A stretch of 64,000 bases of DNA from Cupriavidus consociatus. Its GTDB lineage: Bacteria; Pseudomonadota; Gammaproteobacteria; Burkholderiales; Burkholderiaceae. Location of the stretch: positions 1 to 64,000 of the forward strand of contig NZ_JAGIQA010000012.1 of assembly GCF_017814975.1 (NCBI RefSeq). Direction: 5' to 3'. Under the pieces are notes generated by a model. It made no database searches, was not told the origin of the DNA, and worked only from the letters and a program-made list of their open reading frames with translations. The position numbers and the translations under genes were made by a program. Shown here piece by piece: positions 53,638-61,854 of this stretch (its first letter is position 1; each line of letters begins with the position of its first letter).

Positions 53638-53675
53638 ATTCGAATATCCAACCATTCATCGCAGGAAATTCGAAT
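53638..53675. promoter_or_regulatory. Two ATTCGAAT palindromes, one overlapping the kynR start
   Basis: The 8-bp palindrome ATTCGAAT occurs at 53638-53645 and 53668-53675, exactly 30 bp (about three helical turns) apart. The second covers the first two bases of the kynR ATG. This suits binding by an Lrp-type multimer and autoregulation. Confidence 0.6.
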
Positions 53676-54159
53676 GACCCTCGATCCCATCGATTTGCGC
53701 ATTCTCGCGTGCCTGCAGGAGAACGGCCGCATCAGCAACCAGGACCTTGCCGACCGGGTGGCGCTTTCTCCTTCGGCATGCCTGCGCCGCGTGCGGCTGC
53801 TGGAAGAGTCGGGGGTGATCGGCGGCTACCGCGCCTGGTTCGATGCCGAGCAGCTCGGGCTGGAGCTGGAGGCCATCGTGCAGGTGTCGATGCGCCACGA
53901 CGTGGAAGGCTGGCACGACACTTTTATCGCCGCGGTGCAGTCCTGGCCCGAAGTGCTGTCCGCCTACATCATCACCGGCGACAGCAACTACATCCTGCGC
54001 GTGCAGGCGCGCAACCTGAAGCACTACTCGGACTTCATCGTGAACCGGCTGTACCGCACCAAGGGCGTGATGGATATCCGCTCGAACATCGTGCTGCAGC
54101 GGATCAAGACCGACAGCTCGCCGCTGGCAATCCTGAAGGCGGCAGGGGAAGGCACCTAG
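53674..54159 (+). CDS. kynR: Lrp/AsnC-family regulator KynR
   Basis: A 161-residue regulator. The HTH is at about residues 5-45 (LDPIDLRILACLQENGRISNQDLADRVALSPSACLRRVRLLE) and the RAM effector domain follows (LEAIVQVSMRH, SAYIITGDSNYILRVQARN). It is divergent from kynBUA, the position of KynR, which responds to kynurenine in related bacteria. The ATG at 53674 gives the normal length; an upstream frame from 53359 is rejected. It converges with a marR gene, overlapping by 4 bp. Confidence 0.9.
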   Translation: MTLDPIDLRILACLQENGRISNQDLADRVALSPSACLRRVRLLEESGVIGGYRAWFDAEQLGLELEAIVQVSMRHDVEGWHDTFIAAVQSWPEVLSAYIITGDSNYILRVQARNLKHYSDFIVNRLYRTKGVMDIRSNIVLQRIKTDSSPLAILKAAGEGT

Positions 54160-54593
54160 CGCTGCGTGTGCAGCGCGATCAACTGCCGCAGCGTTTCCTT
54201 GAGCTGCGCCCCTTGATCGGGGCCGAAATCGTTCAGCACCGCGCGCTCATGCTGCGCGGCGCGCTCCAGCAGCGGTTGGGCCAGCGCCAGCCCGTGCGGC
54301 GTGATCGAGATCAGCGCATGGCGGCGGTCGGTGGTGCCGGCGGTACGCCTGACCAGCCCCTCGGCGGCCATGCGGTCGACCAGCTTGGTCAGCGTGGGCT
54401 GCTTGGTGAGCGTGATTTCGGCCAGCGCGCCGATGGTGCAGTCGGCGCGGTCGGCCAGCGTCGCCAGTACGCGCCATTCCGGCACGGACAGCCCGCGGGC
54501 CTCGACCTCGCGGTGGAATTCCCCGGAAATCAGATGGCTGGCGCGGGCCAGAAGGTAGGCCAGGTAGCCGTCGACGAAAGGCTGGTCCGCCAT
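54156..54593 (-). CDS. MarR-family transcriptional regulator
   Basis: A 145-residue winged-helix regulator. Its HTH region reads SVPEWRVLATLADRADCTIGALAEITLTKQPTLTKLVDRMAAEGLV and the wing RRTAGTTDRRHALISITPHG. It lies 17 bp downstream of a flavin reductase gene on the same strand. The two are divergent from a NicX-like operon, so it is the likely local regulator. MarR proteins control nicotinate and picolinate degradation (NicR, PicR) in other bacteria. Confidence 0.88.
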   Translation of the reverse strand: MADQPFVDGYLAYLLARASHLISGEFHREVEARGLSVPEWRVLATLADRADCTIGALAEITLTKQPTLTKLVDRMAAEGLVRRTAGTTDRRHALISITPHGLALAQPLLERAAQHERAVLNDFGPDQGAQLKETLRQLIALHTQR

Positions 54594-54610
54594 GATCGGG
54601 CCGCAGGCGC

Positions 54611-55192
54611 TCAGGGTTCGAGCGGGCTCGTGGTGGAGAACTGGCCGCCCTGGAATACCAGCGGGCCGTCGGGGCCGTCGAGCACGCCGCAGCGCTCGAC
54701 CTCGCCGACGAAGATCACATGGTCGCCCTCGTCGTAGCGGCTGCGGTTATGGCATTCGAACCACGCCAGCGCGTTGGCCAGGATCGGCAGGCCGGTGGCC
54801 GACAGTCGGTAGTCGACGCCCGCGAAGCGATCGCCCTTCAGCGTGGCGAAGCGCTGGCACAGGTCCAGTTGCGATGCCGACAGCACATTGATGATGTAGT
54901 GGGTGCCGTCGCGGAACATCGGCAGGCTATTGGCGCGCGTGGCCATGCTCCACAGCACCAGCGGCGGATCCAGCGACACCGAGTTGAACGAACTGGCGGT
55001 GATGCCGATGAACGGCGGCGCGCCGGCCGCGACCGATTCGGCGCTGGCGCGCGTGGTGATCACCGTCACGCCGGTCGCGAATTGCGACAGCGTGCGGCGG
55101 AAGTGCTGCGCATCGAAGTCCGGTGCGGCGGCAACCTTGGTGATCCGTGGCTGGGCCTCAGGCATGCCCATGGGGGCTCCACTGGAGTTCAT
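54611..55192 (-). CDS. Flavin reductase family protein (DIM6/NTAB)
   Basis: A 193-residue FMN-binding split-barrel protein. The typical pattern is present: FRRTLSQFATGVTVITTR, FIGITASSFNSVSLDPPLVLWSMATRANS, YIINVLSASQLDLCQRFA and DHVIFVGEVERC. Such proteins supply reduced flavin to a separate monooxygenase. No standard oxygenase gene is next to it; the acyl-CoA-dehydrogenase-like protein at 57.3 kb is a candidate partner. Its ATG lies within a perfect palindrome. Confidence 0.88.
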   Translation of the reverse strand: MNSSGAPMGMPEAQPRITKVAAAPDFDAQHFRRTLSQFATGVTVITTRASAESVAAGAPPFIGITASSFNSVSLDPPLVLWSMATRANSLPMFRDGTHYIINVLSASQLDLCQRFATLKGDRFAGVDYRLSATGLPILANALAWFECHNRSRYDEGDHVIFVGEVERCGVLDGPDGPLVFQGGQFSTTSPLEP

Positions 55193-55202
55193 GAAATTTC
55201 AT
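55191..55202. promoter_or_regulatory. Palindrome ATGAAATTTCAT at the flavin reductase start
   Basis: A perfect 12-bp palindrome between the divergent flavin reductase-marR and NicX-like operons, covering two bases of the flavin reductase start codon. It is followed by an AT-rich ATATATATTATT. The shape and place fit a MarR operator. A 6-bp inverted repeat GGACTT/AAGTCC lies further along (55221-55237). Confidence 0.55.
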
Positions 55203-55324
55203 ATATATTATTCGCGCCAGGGACTTCAACCAAGTCCGCTGGCACGCCGCCCTGCAGCGGTGCCGGTCGAGGCGCAAAAAACAGCGCGGCGCATGCCGCC
55301 ACGATAACAAGCAGGAGGCAAGAC

Positions 55325-56395
55325 ATGCTCATCGAGCAGATCGAACACCGCTGGCTGGCGGCATTCCGCCGCACCCTGGAACTCTGTGCCCTGCAGGGCG
55401 CGGAAGTCGTTGGAATTGTAACGGAGTCGCAATCCCGCCCTGTCAACGTGGCCTTGGCCGAGCTGGCGGTGCAGTCGCTGGGCGCCACGCCAGTACGGAT
55501 CCAGGTGCCGACGCCGGCACTCAGTGCGCCGGCTCCGGTGCGCTCGACGGGCGCCAGCGATGCGCTGCAAAACCTCGCTCCGGTCGTCGCCGCGCTGTCC
55601 CGCTGCCACCTGGTGCTCGACTGCACCGTCGAAGGCCTGCTGCACGCCCCCGAGTTGCCGCTGATCCTGCGCGGCGCCGACGGCGTGCTGCCGCGCATGC
55701 TGATGGTCAGCAACGAACACCCGGAGATCCTCGAACGCTGCCAGCCCGACCCGGCGCTGGAAGGCACGGTGCGCGCCGCGATGAAGCGCCTGCGCGGCGC
55801 GAAGGAAATGCGCGTGCATTCCGCCGCGGGCACCGAGTTGCGCATCGGCCTGGCCGACGCCCGCGTGGGCGGCGTCTGGGGCTTCTGCAACAAGCCGGGA
55901 CAGGTCTCGCACTGGCCGGGTGGGCTGTGCCTGGCGTTCCCGGCAAGCCGCCAGGTCAACGGCACGCTGGTGCTGGCACCGGGCGACGTCAACCTGACCT
56001 TCAAGACTTACCTGCGCGACACCGTGGTCTGCCATATCGAGGACGACTACATCGTCGCCGTCGAAGGGCAGGGCGTCGACGCCGACATGATGCGCGGCTA
56101 TTACCAGGCCTGGGCCGATCGCGAGGGCACGCGCGACGCCTACGCGGTCTCGCACGTCGGCTGGGGCCTGAACCGGGCGGCGCGCTGGGACGCGCTCGCC
56201 TTCTACGACAAGCGCGACTGCAACGGCACCGAGCTGCGCGCGTTCGGCGGCAACTTCCTGTTCTCCACGGGCGCCAACGAGGTCGCGGACCGTCACACGC
56301 TGGGCCATTTCGACCTGCCGCTGCGCAACTGCACGGTCTCGCTCGACGGCCGCAATGAAGTCGAGGCAGGCCAGCTGGTGGAGGTGCCGGCATGA
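55325..56395 (+). CDS. NicX-like 2,5-dihydroxypyridine 5,6-dioxygenase / M29-fold protein
   Basis: A 356-residue protein of the leucyl-aminopeptidase-like (M29) fold, with GGAGGCAAGAC before the ATG. It carries a likely iron triad: His277 (SHVGWGLN), His328 and Asp330 (GHFDLPLR). As I recall, NicX of P. putida uses His265, His318 and Asp320, a similar spacing and the same HxD pair. NicX cleaves 2,5-dihydroxypyridine to N-formylmaleamate. The next gene is a possible deformylase. Nicotinate hydroxylases and NicC/E/F are not nearby, so the real substrate may differ. Confidence 0.78.
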   Translation: MLIEQIEHRWLAAFRRTLELCALQGAEVVGIVTESQSRPVNVALAELAVQSLGATPVRIQVPTPALSAPAPVRSTGASDALQNLAPVVAALSRCHLVLDCTVEGLLHAPELPLILRGADGVLPRMLMVSNEHPEILERCQPDPALEGTVRAAMKRLRGAKEMRVHSAAGTELRIGLADARVGGVWGFCNKPGQVSHWPGGLCLAFPASRQVNGTLVLAPGDVNLTFKTYLRDTVVCHIEDDYIVAVEGQGVDADMMRGYYQAWADREGTRDAYAVSHVGWGLNRAARWDALAFYDKRDCNGTELRAFGGNFLFSTGANEVADRHTLGHFDLPLRNCTVSLDGRNEVEAGQLVEVPA

Positions 56396-57210
56396 GCGTG
56401 CCCACCCTCCATAAGCACCCCAATGGCATCGCCACGCTGGAGTGGGGCGAGGGCCCGGTGGCAGTGGTGATGCTGCACGGCATCGGCGGCGGCAAGGCCG
56501 CGTGGCCGGCGCAGGGCGAAGCGCTGGCGCAGGCGGGCTACCGCGCGCTGGCGTGGGACATGCCCGGCTATGGCGACAGCGCCATGATCGATCCCTATGA
56601 CTTCGACGGCCTGGCACGCGCGCTGGCGCCGCTGCTGCAGGCCGAGCGAGAAGCCGGCCGGCGCGTGGTGCTGCTCGGCCACAGCATGGGCGGCATGGTG
56701 GCGCAGCAGGCGTATGCCGCCACGCCGGCGCTGGTGGACGGCATGGTGCTGTCCGGCACCTCGCCCGCATTCGGCAAGGGCGACGGGCCGTGGCAGCGCG
56801 AGTTCGTCGCCGCGCGCACCGCGCCGCTGGACGCTGGCAAGACCATGGCCGAGATGGCGGTGGGACTGGTGCGCACGATGGTGGCGCCGGATGCCGAGGC
56901 GCCCGCGGTGGCCAACGCTACGAGCGTGATGGCGGCCGTGTCCGCGCCCACCTACCGCGCCGCGCTGGGTGCGCTGGTGCGCTTCAACCTGCGCGACGCA
57001 CTGCCGCACATCGCCGTGCCGGTGCTGGCGCTGGCCGGCCAGCACGACACCAACGCCTCGCCCGAAGTCATGCAGCGCATGGCGCAGCGCATCCCCGGCG
57101 CCGAATACCACTGCCTGCCCGATGTCGGCCATCTGGCCTGCATGGAGCGGCCGGCGGCCTTCAACGCTCCCGTACTCGCTTTCCTCCAGCGGCATTTCCC
57201 GGTGCGCTGA
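56392..57210 (+). CDS. Alpha/beta hydrolase, NicD-like
   Basis: A 272-residue serine hydrolase. The nucleophile elbow is LLGHSMGGMV with Ser98, the oxyanion loop is MLHGIGGGKAAW, and the C-terminal DVGHLACMERP has the catalytic histidine. It overlaps the NicX-like gene by 4 bp (ATGA). In nicotinate breakdown the enzyme after NicX is the hydrolase NicD, an N-formylmaleamate deformylase, so that role is the best guess here. Carbon-carbon hydrolases of aromatic meta-cleavage have the same fold and cannot be excluded. Confidence 0.82.
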   Translation: MSVPTLHKHPNGIATLEWGEGPVAVVMLHGIGGGKAAWPAQGEALAQAGYRALAWDMPGYGDSAMIDPYDFDGLARALAPLLQAEREAGRRVVLLGHSMGGMVAQQAYAATPALVDGMVLSGTSPAFGKGDGPWQREFVAARTAPLDAGKTMAEMAVGLVRTMVAPDAEAPAVANATSVMAAVSAPTYRAALGALVRFNLRDALPHIAVPVLALAGQHDTNASPEVMQRMAQRIPGAEYHCLPDVGHLACMERPAAFNAPVLAFLQRHFPVR

Positions 57211-57290
57211 CGCGCATGCCGGTCCTGAAGTCCCTGAAAACCAGAATCAACGGCCCGGGTCAAATCGACCGGCGCCAAGGAGACCGCGAC

Positions 57291-58544
57291 ATGCCTTCCG
57301 GCCAGCTCGACTTCATTCCTGCCGTCGGTACGGCGGATTTCACCCCGCGCCAGGCGCGCCTGCTGGCGCTGGCCAACCGCCTGGGCCGCGAACGCTTCGC
57401 CGCGCGCGCCGCCACCTGGGACCGCGAAGCCAGCTTTCCTTTCGCCAACTACGATGATCTGCGCGAAACCGGCCTGCTGGCGCTATGCGTGCCGGAAGCG
57501 TTCGGCGGCGAAGGCGCGGACTTCGCCACCTATTGCATGGTGGGCGCCGAGATCGGCCGCTTCTGCGGCGCGACGGCGCTGACGTACAACATGCATATCT
57601 GCTCGACCATGTGGACCGGCACGCTGTCCGATGGCATCGAGATGACGCCCGGACAGCGCGCCGAGCACGAGACCCGCCGCGCCCTGCATTTCGCGCGCGT
57701 GGTGCGCGACGGCGCGGTCTACGCGCAGCCTTTCTCCGAAGGCTCGGCCGCGGCCGCCGGCAAGGCGCCGTTCGGCACCACCGCGCGCAAGGTCGAAGGC
57801 GGCTGGGTGCTGAACGGCCGCAAGATCTTCGCCTCGCTGTCTGGCGCCGCCGACTACTACGGCATCCTCTGCACCGAGGATCGCGGCGACCAGCATCCCG
57901 ACATGCGCGATACCCTCTATATCGCCGTGCCGGGCAAGGCCGACGGCCTCACCGTCACCGGGGAATGGGACCCGATGGGCATGCGCGGCACGGTCTCGCG
58001 CACGCTGCTGCTCAAGGACGTGTTCGTGCCCGACCAGGAGCAGCTGATGCCGCGCGGCGTCTACTACCGCGCCGCGCAGACCTGGCCAGCGATGTTCTTC
58101 ACGCTGTCGCCGACCTATCTCGGCGTGGCGCAGGCCGCCTATGACTTCACCGTGCAGTACCTGCGCGGCGAGGTGCCGGGCCAGCCGCCGGTCAAGCGCC
58201 GCATGTACCCGACCAAGCAGATCGCAGTGGCGCAGATGCGCATCCAGCTGGAGAGCATGCGCTCGATCTTCTGGCGCGTGATCCACGAGGCCAGGCCCAA
58301 CCCGTCCAAGGACGAGCGCCTGCGCCTGTACGCCGCGCACTACACCGTGATGGAAGGCGCCAACGATATCGCGCGGCTGGCGATCCGTACCTGCGGCGGG
58401 CAGTCGATGCTCAAGGACCTGCCGCTGGAGCGCCTGTACCGCGATTCGCGCTGCGGCGCGCTGATGCTGCCGTGGACCGCCGAGCTGATCCTGGACCGCA
58501 TGGGCCGCGAAACGCTGTACGAATCCGGCGAGCGCGACGAATGA
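57291..58544 (+). CDS. Acyl-CoA dehydrogenase-fold flavoprotein without a visible catalytic glutamate
   Basis: A 417-residue protein with acyl-CoA dehydrogenase domains: N-terminal helices (LRETGLLALCVPEAFGGEG), a middle beta region (VYAQPFSEGSAAAAG, VLNGRKIFASLSGAADYYGI) and a C-terminal helical part (YPTKQIAVAQMRIQLESMRS, IRTCGGQSMLKDLPLERLYRDSRCG). After RLYRDSRCG the usual YEGT-containing catalytic loop reads ALMLPWTAE. The alternative glutamate position in isovaleryl-CoA dehydrogenase also lacks Glu. It may be a flavin-dependent monooxygenase, like DszC-type members, fed by the flavin reductase. AAGGAGACCGCGAC precedes the ATG. Confidence 0.8.
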   Translation: MPSGQLDFIPAVGTADFTPRQARLLALANRLGRERFAARAATWDREASFPFANYDDLRETGLLALCVPEAFGGEGADFATYCMVGAEIGRFCGATALTYNMHICSTMWTGTLSDGIEMTPGQRAEHETRRALHFARVVRDGAVYAQPFSEGSAAAAGKAPFGTTARKVEGGWVLNGRKIFASLSGAADYYGILCTEDRGDQHPDMRDTLYIAVPGKADGLTVTGEWDPMGMRGTVSRTLLLKDVFVPDQEQLMPRGVYYRAAQTWPAMFFTLSPTYLGVAQAAYDFTVQYLRGEVPGQPPVKRRMYPTKQIAVAQMRIQLESMRSIFWRVIHEARPNPSKDERLRLYAAHYTVMEGANDIARLAIRTCGGQSMLKDLPLERLYRDSRCGALMLPWTAELILDRMGRETLYESGERDE

Positions 58545-60082
58545 GCGGCGCCCGCCTTGGGCCCTCGCGTCCCGGTGCCGCCGGACTCGGCGCGCTGCCG
58601 GCCATGCTGTGGGCGCACGCCGAAGCGGCGCCGCAGCGGCTCGCGCTGCATTACCTCGGCCGCACCTTCAGCTACGGCAAGCTGTGGCGCCGCATGGAGC
58701 GCGCCAGCGCCCACCTGGTGGCGACATGGAGCATCCGCCCGGGCGACCGCGTCGGCACGCTGTGCCTGAACCATGAATTGCAGCTGGTGCTGCTGTTCGC
58801 CTGCGCGCGGGTCGGGGCAATGTTCGTGCCGCTGAACTACCGGCTCGCCGCGGCCGAGCTGCGCGCCATCGTCGGCCATGCGCGGCTGGCGCTGCTGTTT
58901 CACGATGACGCGCATGCCGCGCTGGCGCTGGAAGCAGCCGACGGCCTGTGCCGGCTGGCGCATCTGGAACGGATCATCGGCCACCCGGCGCCGGCCGTCG
59001 CCAGCTTTCCGCACGTTGCCGGCGACGCGCCCCTGTTGCTGGCCTATACCTCGGGCACCACCGGCAAGCCCAAGGGCGCCGTGCATACCCAGGCCGGGCT
59101 GCTGGCCAATGCGCGGGCCAGCTGGTGGGCGCACGGCATGACGCAGGCCGACCACGTGCTGTCGGTGTTGCCGGCGTTCCATGTCGGCGGCCTGTGCATC
59201 CAGACGCTGCCGGCGCTGCTGGCCGGTGCGCAGGTGACGCTGCATGACCGCTTCGCGCCCGGCGCGTGGCTGGCGTCGGTCGCGCAAGCGCGCCCGAGCC
59301 TGTCGCTGATGGTGCCGGCCACGCTGCGCGCGGTGCTGGAGCATCCCGGCTGGGATGGCGCCGACCTGTCGACGCTGCGCGGCGTGATGGCCGGTTCCTC
59401 GACGATCCCCCGGTCGTATATCGACGCGTTCCACGCGCGTGGCGTGCCGCTCGGCCAGGTCTATGGCGCGACCGAGACCGGGCCGGTGTCGGTGGTGCTG
59501 AAGCTGGAACACGCCATGGCGCGGCCCGGCCATGCCGGCTGGCCGGTGCCGGAGGTGACAGTGCGGCTGGCTGGCCCCGATGGCGCCGAGGTGGCGCAGG
59601 GCGAAGTCGGCGAATTGTGGGTGCGGGGCGCCAACGTCATGGCCGGATACTGGAACGAGCCCGACGATGGCCTGCCTGGCGGCTGGTTCCGCTCCGGCGA
59701 CCTGGCCCACCGCGATGCCGACGGCTGCATCGAGGTGGTTGGCCGGAGCAAGGACATGATCATTTCCGGCGGCGAAAACATCTATCCGGCAGAGATTGAA
59801 AACGTGCTGCTCGGCCTGCCCGGGGTGCAGGAGTGCGCGGTGGTGGGGGTAACCGATGGGCGCTGGGGCGAGGTGCCGGTGGCGGTGATCGTGCCGGCGC
59901 CGGGCGCCGACCGCGCGCCGCTGGCCCAGGCGCCAGTACGCGAGGCGCTGGCCGCCCGTATCGCCCGCTTCAAGCTGCCGCGGGAGGTGGTGCTGCTCGA
60001 TGACCTGCCGCGCAGCGCGCTGGGCAAGGTGATGAAGCCCCAGCTGCGGGCGCTGCTGGAATCGCAACGCCAATCCGGCTGA
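58541..60082 (+). CDS. AMP-dependent acyl-CoA synthetase/ligase
   Basis: A 513-residue ANL-superfamily enzyme. Core motifs are LLAYTSGTTGKPKGAVHTQAG, GQVYGATETGPVSV, GGWFRSGDLAHRDADGCIEVVGRSKDMIISGGENIYPAEIE, and the catalytic lysine in LPRSALGKVMKPQ. It is closest in form to long- or medium-chain and aromatic acid-CoA ligases; substrate unknown. It overlaps the acyl-CoA-dehydrogenase-like gene by 4 bp, so the two belong to one operon with the NicX-like and hydrolase genes. Confidence 0.9.
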   Translation: MSGARLGPSRPGAAGLGALPAMLWAHAEAAPQRLALHYLGRTFSYGKLWRRMERASAHLVATWSIRPGDRVGTLCLNHELQLVLLFACARVGAMFVPLNYRLAAAELRAIVGHARLALLFHDDAHAALALEAADGLCRLAHLERIIGHPAPAVASFPHVAGDAPLLLAYTSGTTGKPKGAVHTQAGLLANARASWWAHGMTQADHVLSVLPAFHVGGLCIQTLPALLAGAQVTLHDRFAPGAWLASVAQARPSLSLMVPATLRAVLEHPGWDGADLSTLRGVMAGSSTIPRSYIDAFHARGVPLGQVYGATETGPVSVVLKLEHAMARPGHAGWPVPEVTVRLAGPDGAEVAQGEVGELWVRGANVMAGYWNEPDDGLPGGWFRSGDLAHRDADGCIEVVGRSKDMIISGGENIYPAEIENVLLGLPGVQECAVVGVTDGRWGEVPVAVIVPAPGADRAPLAQAPVREALAARIARFKLPREVVLLDDLPRSALGKVMKPQLRALLESQRQSG

Positions 60083-60197
60083 CACGGCAGTCCGGCCGCA
60101 TGGCCGATGCGCGCGCGCCCGTCTGCGCTTATGCTTGAGGTCCGTGACACCGGACAACCAATTACATAGGCATACATCAGGCAAGGGAGCGGCGCAC

Positions 60198-60740
60198 ATG
60201 GAACATCGATTGGATACGGCCACGCTGGGCGGCGGGTGCTTCTGGTGCCTGGAGGCGGTCTACCAGCAGGTCAAGGGGGTAGTCGCGGTGGAGTCGGGCT
60301 ATACCGGCGGCCATGTGGATCACCCGACCTACCAGCAGGTGTGCGAAGGCGATACCGGCCATGCCGAAGTGGTGCGCGTCACTTTCGACCCCTCCGTGAT
60401 CACTTTCCGCGAGATCGTCGAGATCTTCTTTGCCATCCACGATCCGACCACGCCGGACCGGCAGGGCAACGACGTCGGGCCGCAGTACCGCTCGGTGATC
60501 TTCACGCACTCGGAAGCGCAGCGCGCCGTCGCCGAGTACGTGATGCGCGAGCTGGCCGCGGCCAAGGTCTTCGACGCGCCGATCGTCACCCAGGTCGAGC
60601 CCGAGCAGCCATACTGGCGCGCGGAAGAGGGCCACCAGAACTACTTCCAGGACCACCCGAGCCAGGGCTACTGCGCCTTCGTGATCTCGCCCAAGCTGGC
60701 CAAGTTCCGCAAGCAGTTCGCCGCCAAGCTGCGGGTGTAG
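60198..60740 (+). CDS. msrA: Peptide methionine sulfoxide reductase MsrA
   Basis: A 180-residue enzyme that reduces methionine-S-sulfoxide in proteins. The catalytic motif is TLGGGCFWCLEAVYQQVKGV. The family sequences YTGGHVDHPTYQQVCEGDTGHAEVV, DPTTPDRQGNDVGPQYRSVIF and EGHQNYF follow. AAGGGAGC lies upstream of the ATG at 60198. It is a stand-alone gene, convergent with the DUF72 gene. Confidence 0.97.
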   Translation: MEHRLDTATLGGGCFWCLEAVYQQVKGVVAVESGYTGGHVDHPTYQQVCEGDTGHAEVVRVTFDPSVITFREIVEIFFAIHDPTTPDRQGNDVGPQYRSVIFTHSEAQRAVAEYVMRELAAAKVFDAPIVTQVEPEQPYWRAEEGHQNYFQDHPSQGYCAFVISPKLAKFRKQFAAKLRV

Positions 60741-60747
60741 CGGACGC

Positions 60748-61854
60748 CTACAGCCGTGCGGCGATGGCCTCGGCCAGCCGCACGATGCTCAGCGGCGCGC
60801 AGCCCTCGGCATTGTTGCTGACGATGACGATGGCAGGCTGGCCGGCGCGCAGGGTAGGCGCCACGACGTCAGCGATGGCGTCGCGCGTGCCCGGATCGTC
60901 ATCGACGGTGCGGTCGAACGGCGTGTAAAGCTTCTCGGCATACGCGTACGGCCGGCCCGCATGCAGCATCCAGCGCAGCAGCAGCGGCCCGGGGCCGGCT
61001 TCGTCCATCAAGGCCTGCGCAGCCGCCTGGCGCGGCACCGCCGGCAGCCGGTCGCGCGCCGACAGGCAGAAGCGCGCGCCGTGGCGTCGCAGCAGCTTGA
61101 TGTAGCGCGGTGTCAGCAGCGCAGGGTCGCGCAGCTCGACGGCATAGCAGGCATGCGGCGTGATGGACGGGTCCAGCGGCGGCAGCGCACGCAGGAACGC
61201 GTCGAGCCGCTCCAGGAATACGCCGCTGTCCGCCAGCCTGCCCATCGGCGACAGCTGGAACAGCAGCGGCCCGCATTTGCCGCCGAGGCCGGCGGTCGCC
61301 GGGGCGATGAAGTCGCGCACCGCGATCTCCGCATCCAGGAATGCCGCATTGGCGAGCCGGCCGGCGCCGTCCGTACCGCGCAGCCAGGCGTCGCAGACGC
61401 TGGCTGGCGCCTTGACCACGAAACGGAAGCCGTCCGGCACTTGCGCCGCGTAGGAGAGGTAGTCCGCCAGCGGGATCGGCCCGTAGAAGCCGCGATCGAT
61501 CCCGGCCGCGCGCAGCAGCGGATGGCGCGAGTACGCGGCCAGCCCCTTGCGCGACAGCATGCTGTCGCCGTACTCGCCGTCATAGACCAGCTTGTTCCAG
61601 CCGGGGTATGCCCACGACGAGGTGCCCAAATAAAGGTTGGCGGGCAGGCGCGCCGACAGTGCGCGCAGTGCCTCGTCCACCGGCGCGGGTTGCACGCCCT
61701 GGGTGCGGACAGACTTAGCGGGAGGGGCGGGGGCTTGTTGCGGGGCGGGCACGGGCAGCCCGCTAAACAGGTCTTCGGTCAATCGGTCAATCGGTTTGGT
61801 ATCGTTCAGTCGTTGCGCCCGATGGGCTGCCCATAGATATAGCGGCGCGACCAC
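60748..61854 (-). CDS. DUF72-family protein
   Basis: The conserved core is a TIM-barrel-like DUF72 domain: LYLGTSSWAYPGWNKLVYDG near the start, FRFVVKAPASVCDAWL, LLFQLSPMGRL, HACYAVELRDPALL and a C-terminal VIVSNNAEGCAPLSIVRLAEAI. The molecular function of the family is not established. The start is uncertain: GTG 61854 overlaps the end of cfa by 49 bp, and TTG 61782 lies beyond it; neither has a ribosome binding site. It follows cfa on the same strand. Confidence 0.85.
   Translation of the reverse strand: MVAPLYLWAAHRAQRLNDTKPIDRLTEDLFSGLPVPAPQQAPAPPAKSVRTQGVQPAPVDEALRALSARLPANLYLGTSSWAYPGWNKLVYDGEYGDSMLSRKGLAAYSRHPLLRAAGIDRGFYGPIPLADYLSYAAQVPDGFRFVVKAPASVCDAWLRGTDGAGRLANAAFLDAEIAVRDFIAPATAGLGGKCGPLLFQLSPMGRLADSGVFLERLDAFLRALPPLDPSITPHACYAVELRDPALLTPRYIKLLRRHGARFCLSARDRLPAVPRQAAAQALMDEAGPGPLLLRWMLHAGRPYAYAEKLYTPFDRTVDDDPGTRDAIADVVAPTLRAGQPAIVIVSNNAEGCAPLSIVRLAEAIAARL

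Noticed and set aside
53359..53673. Longer N-terminus for kynR
   Set aside because: The upstream frame crosses the intergenic operators and kynB start; MTLDPIDLRIL is the normal Lrp-family start.
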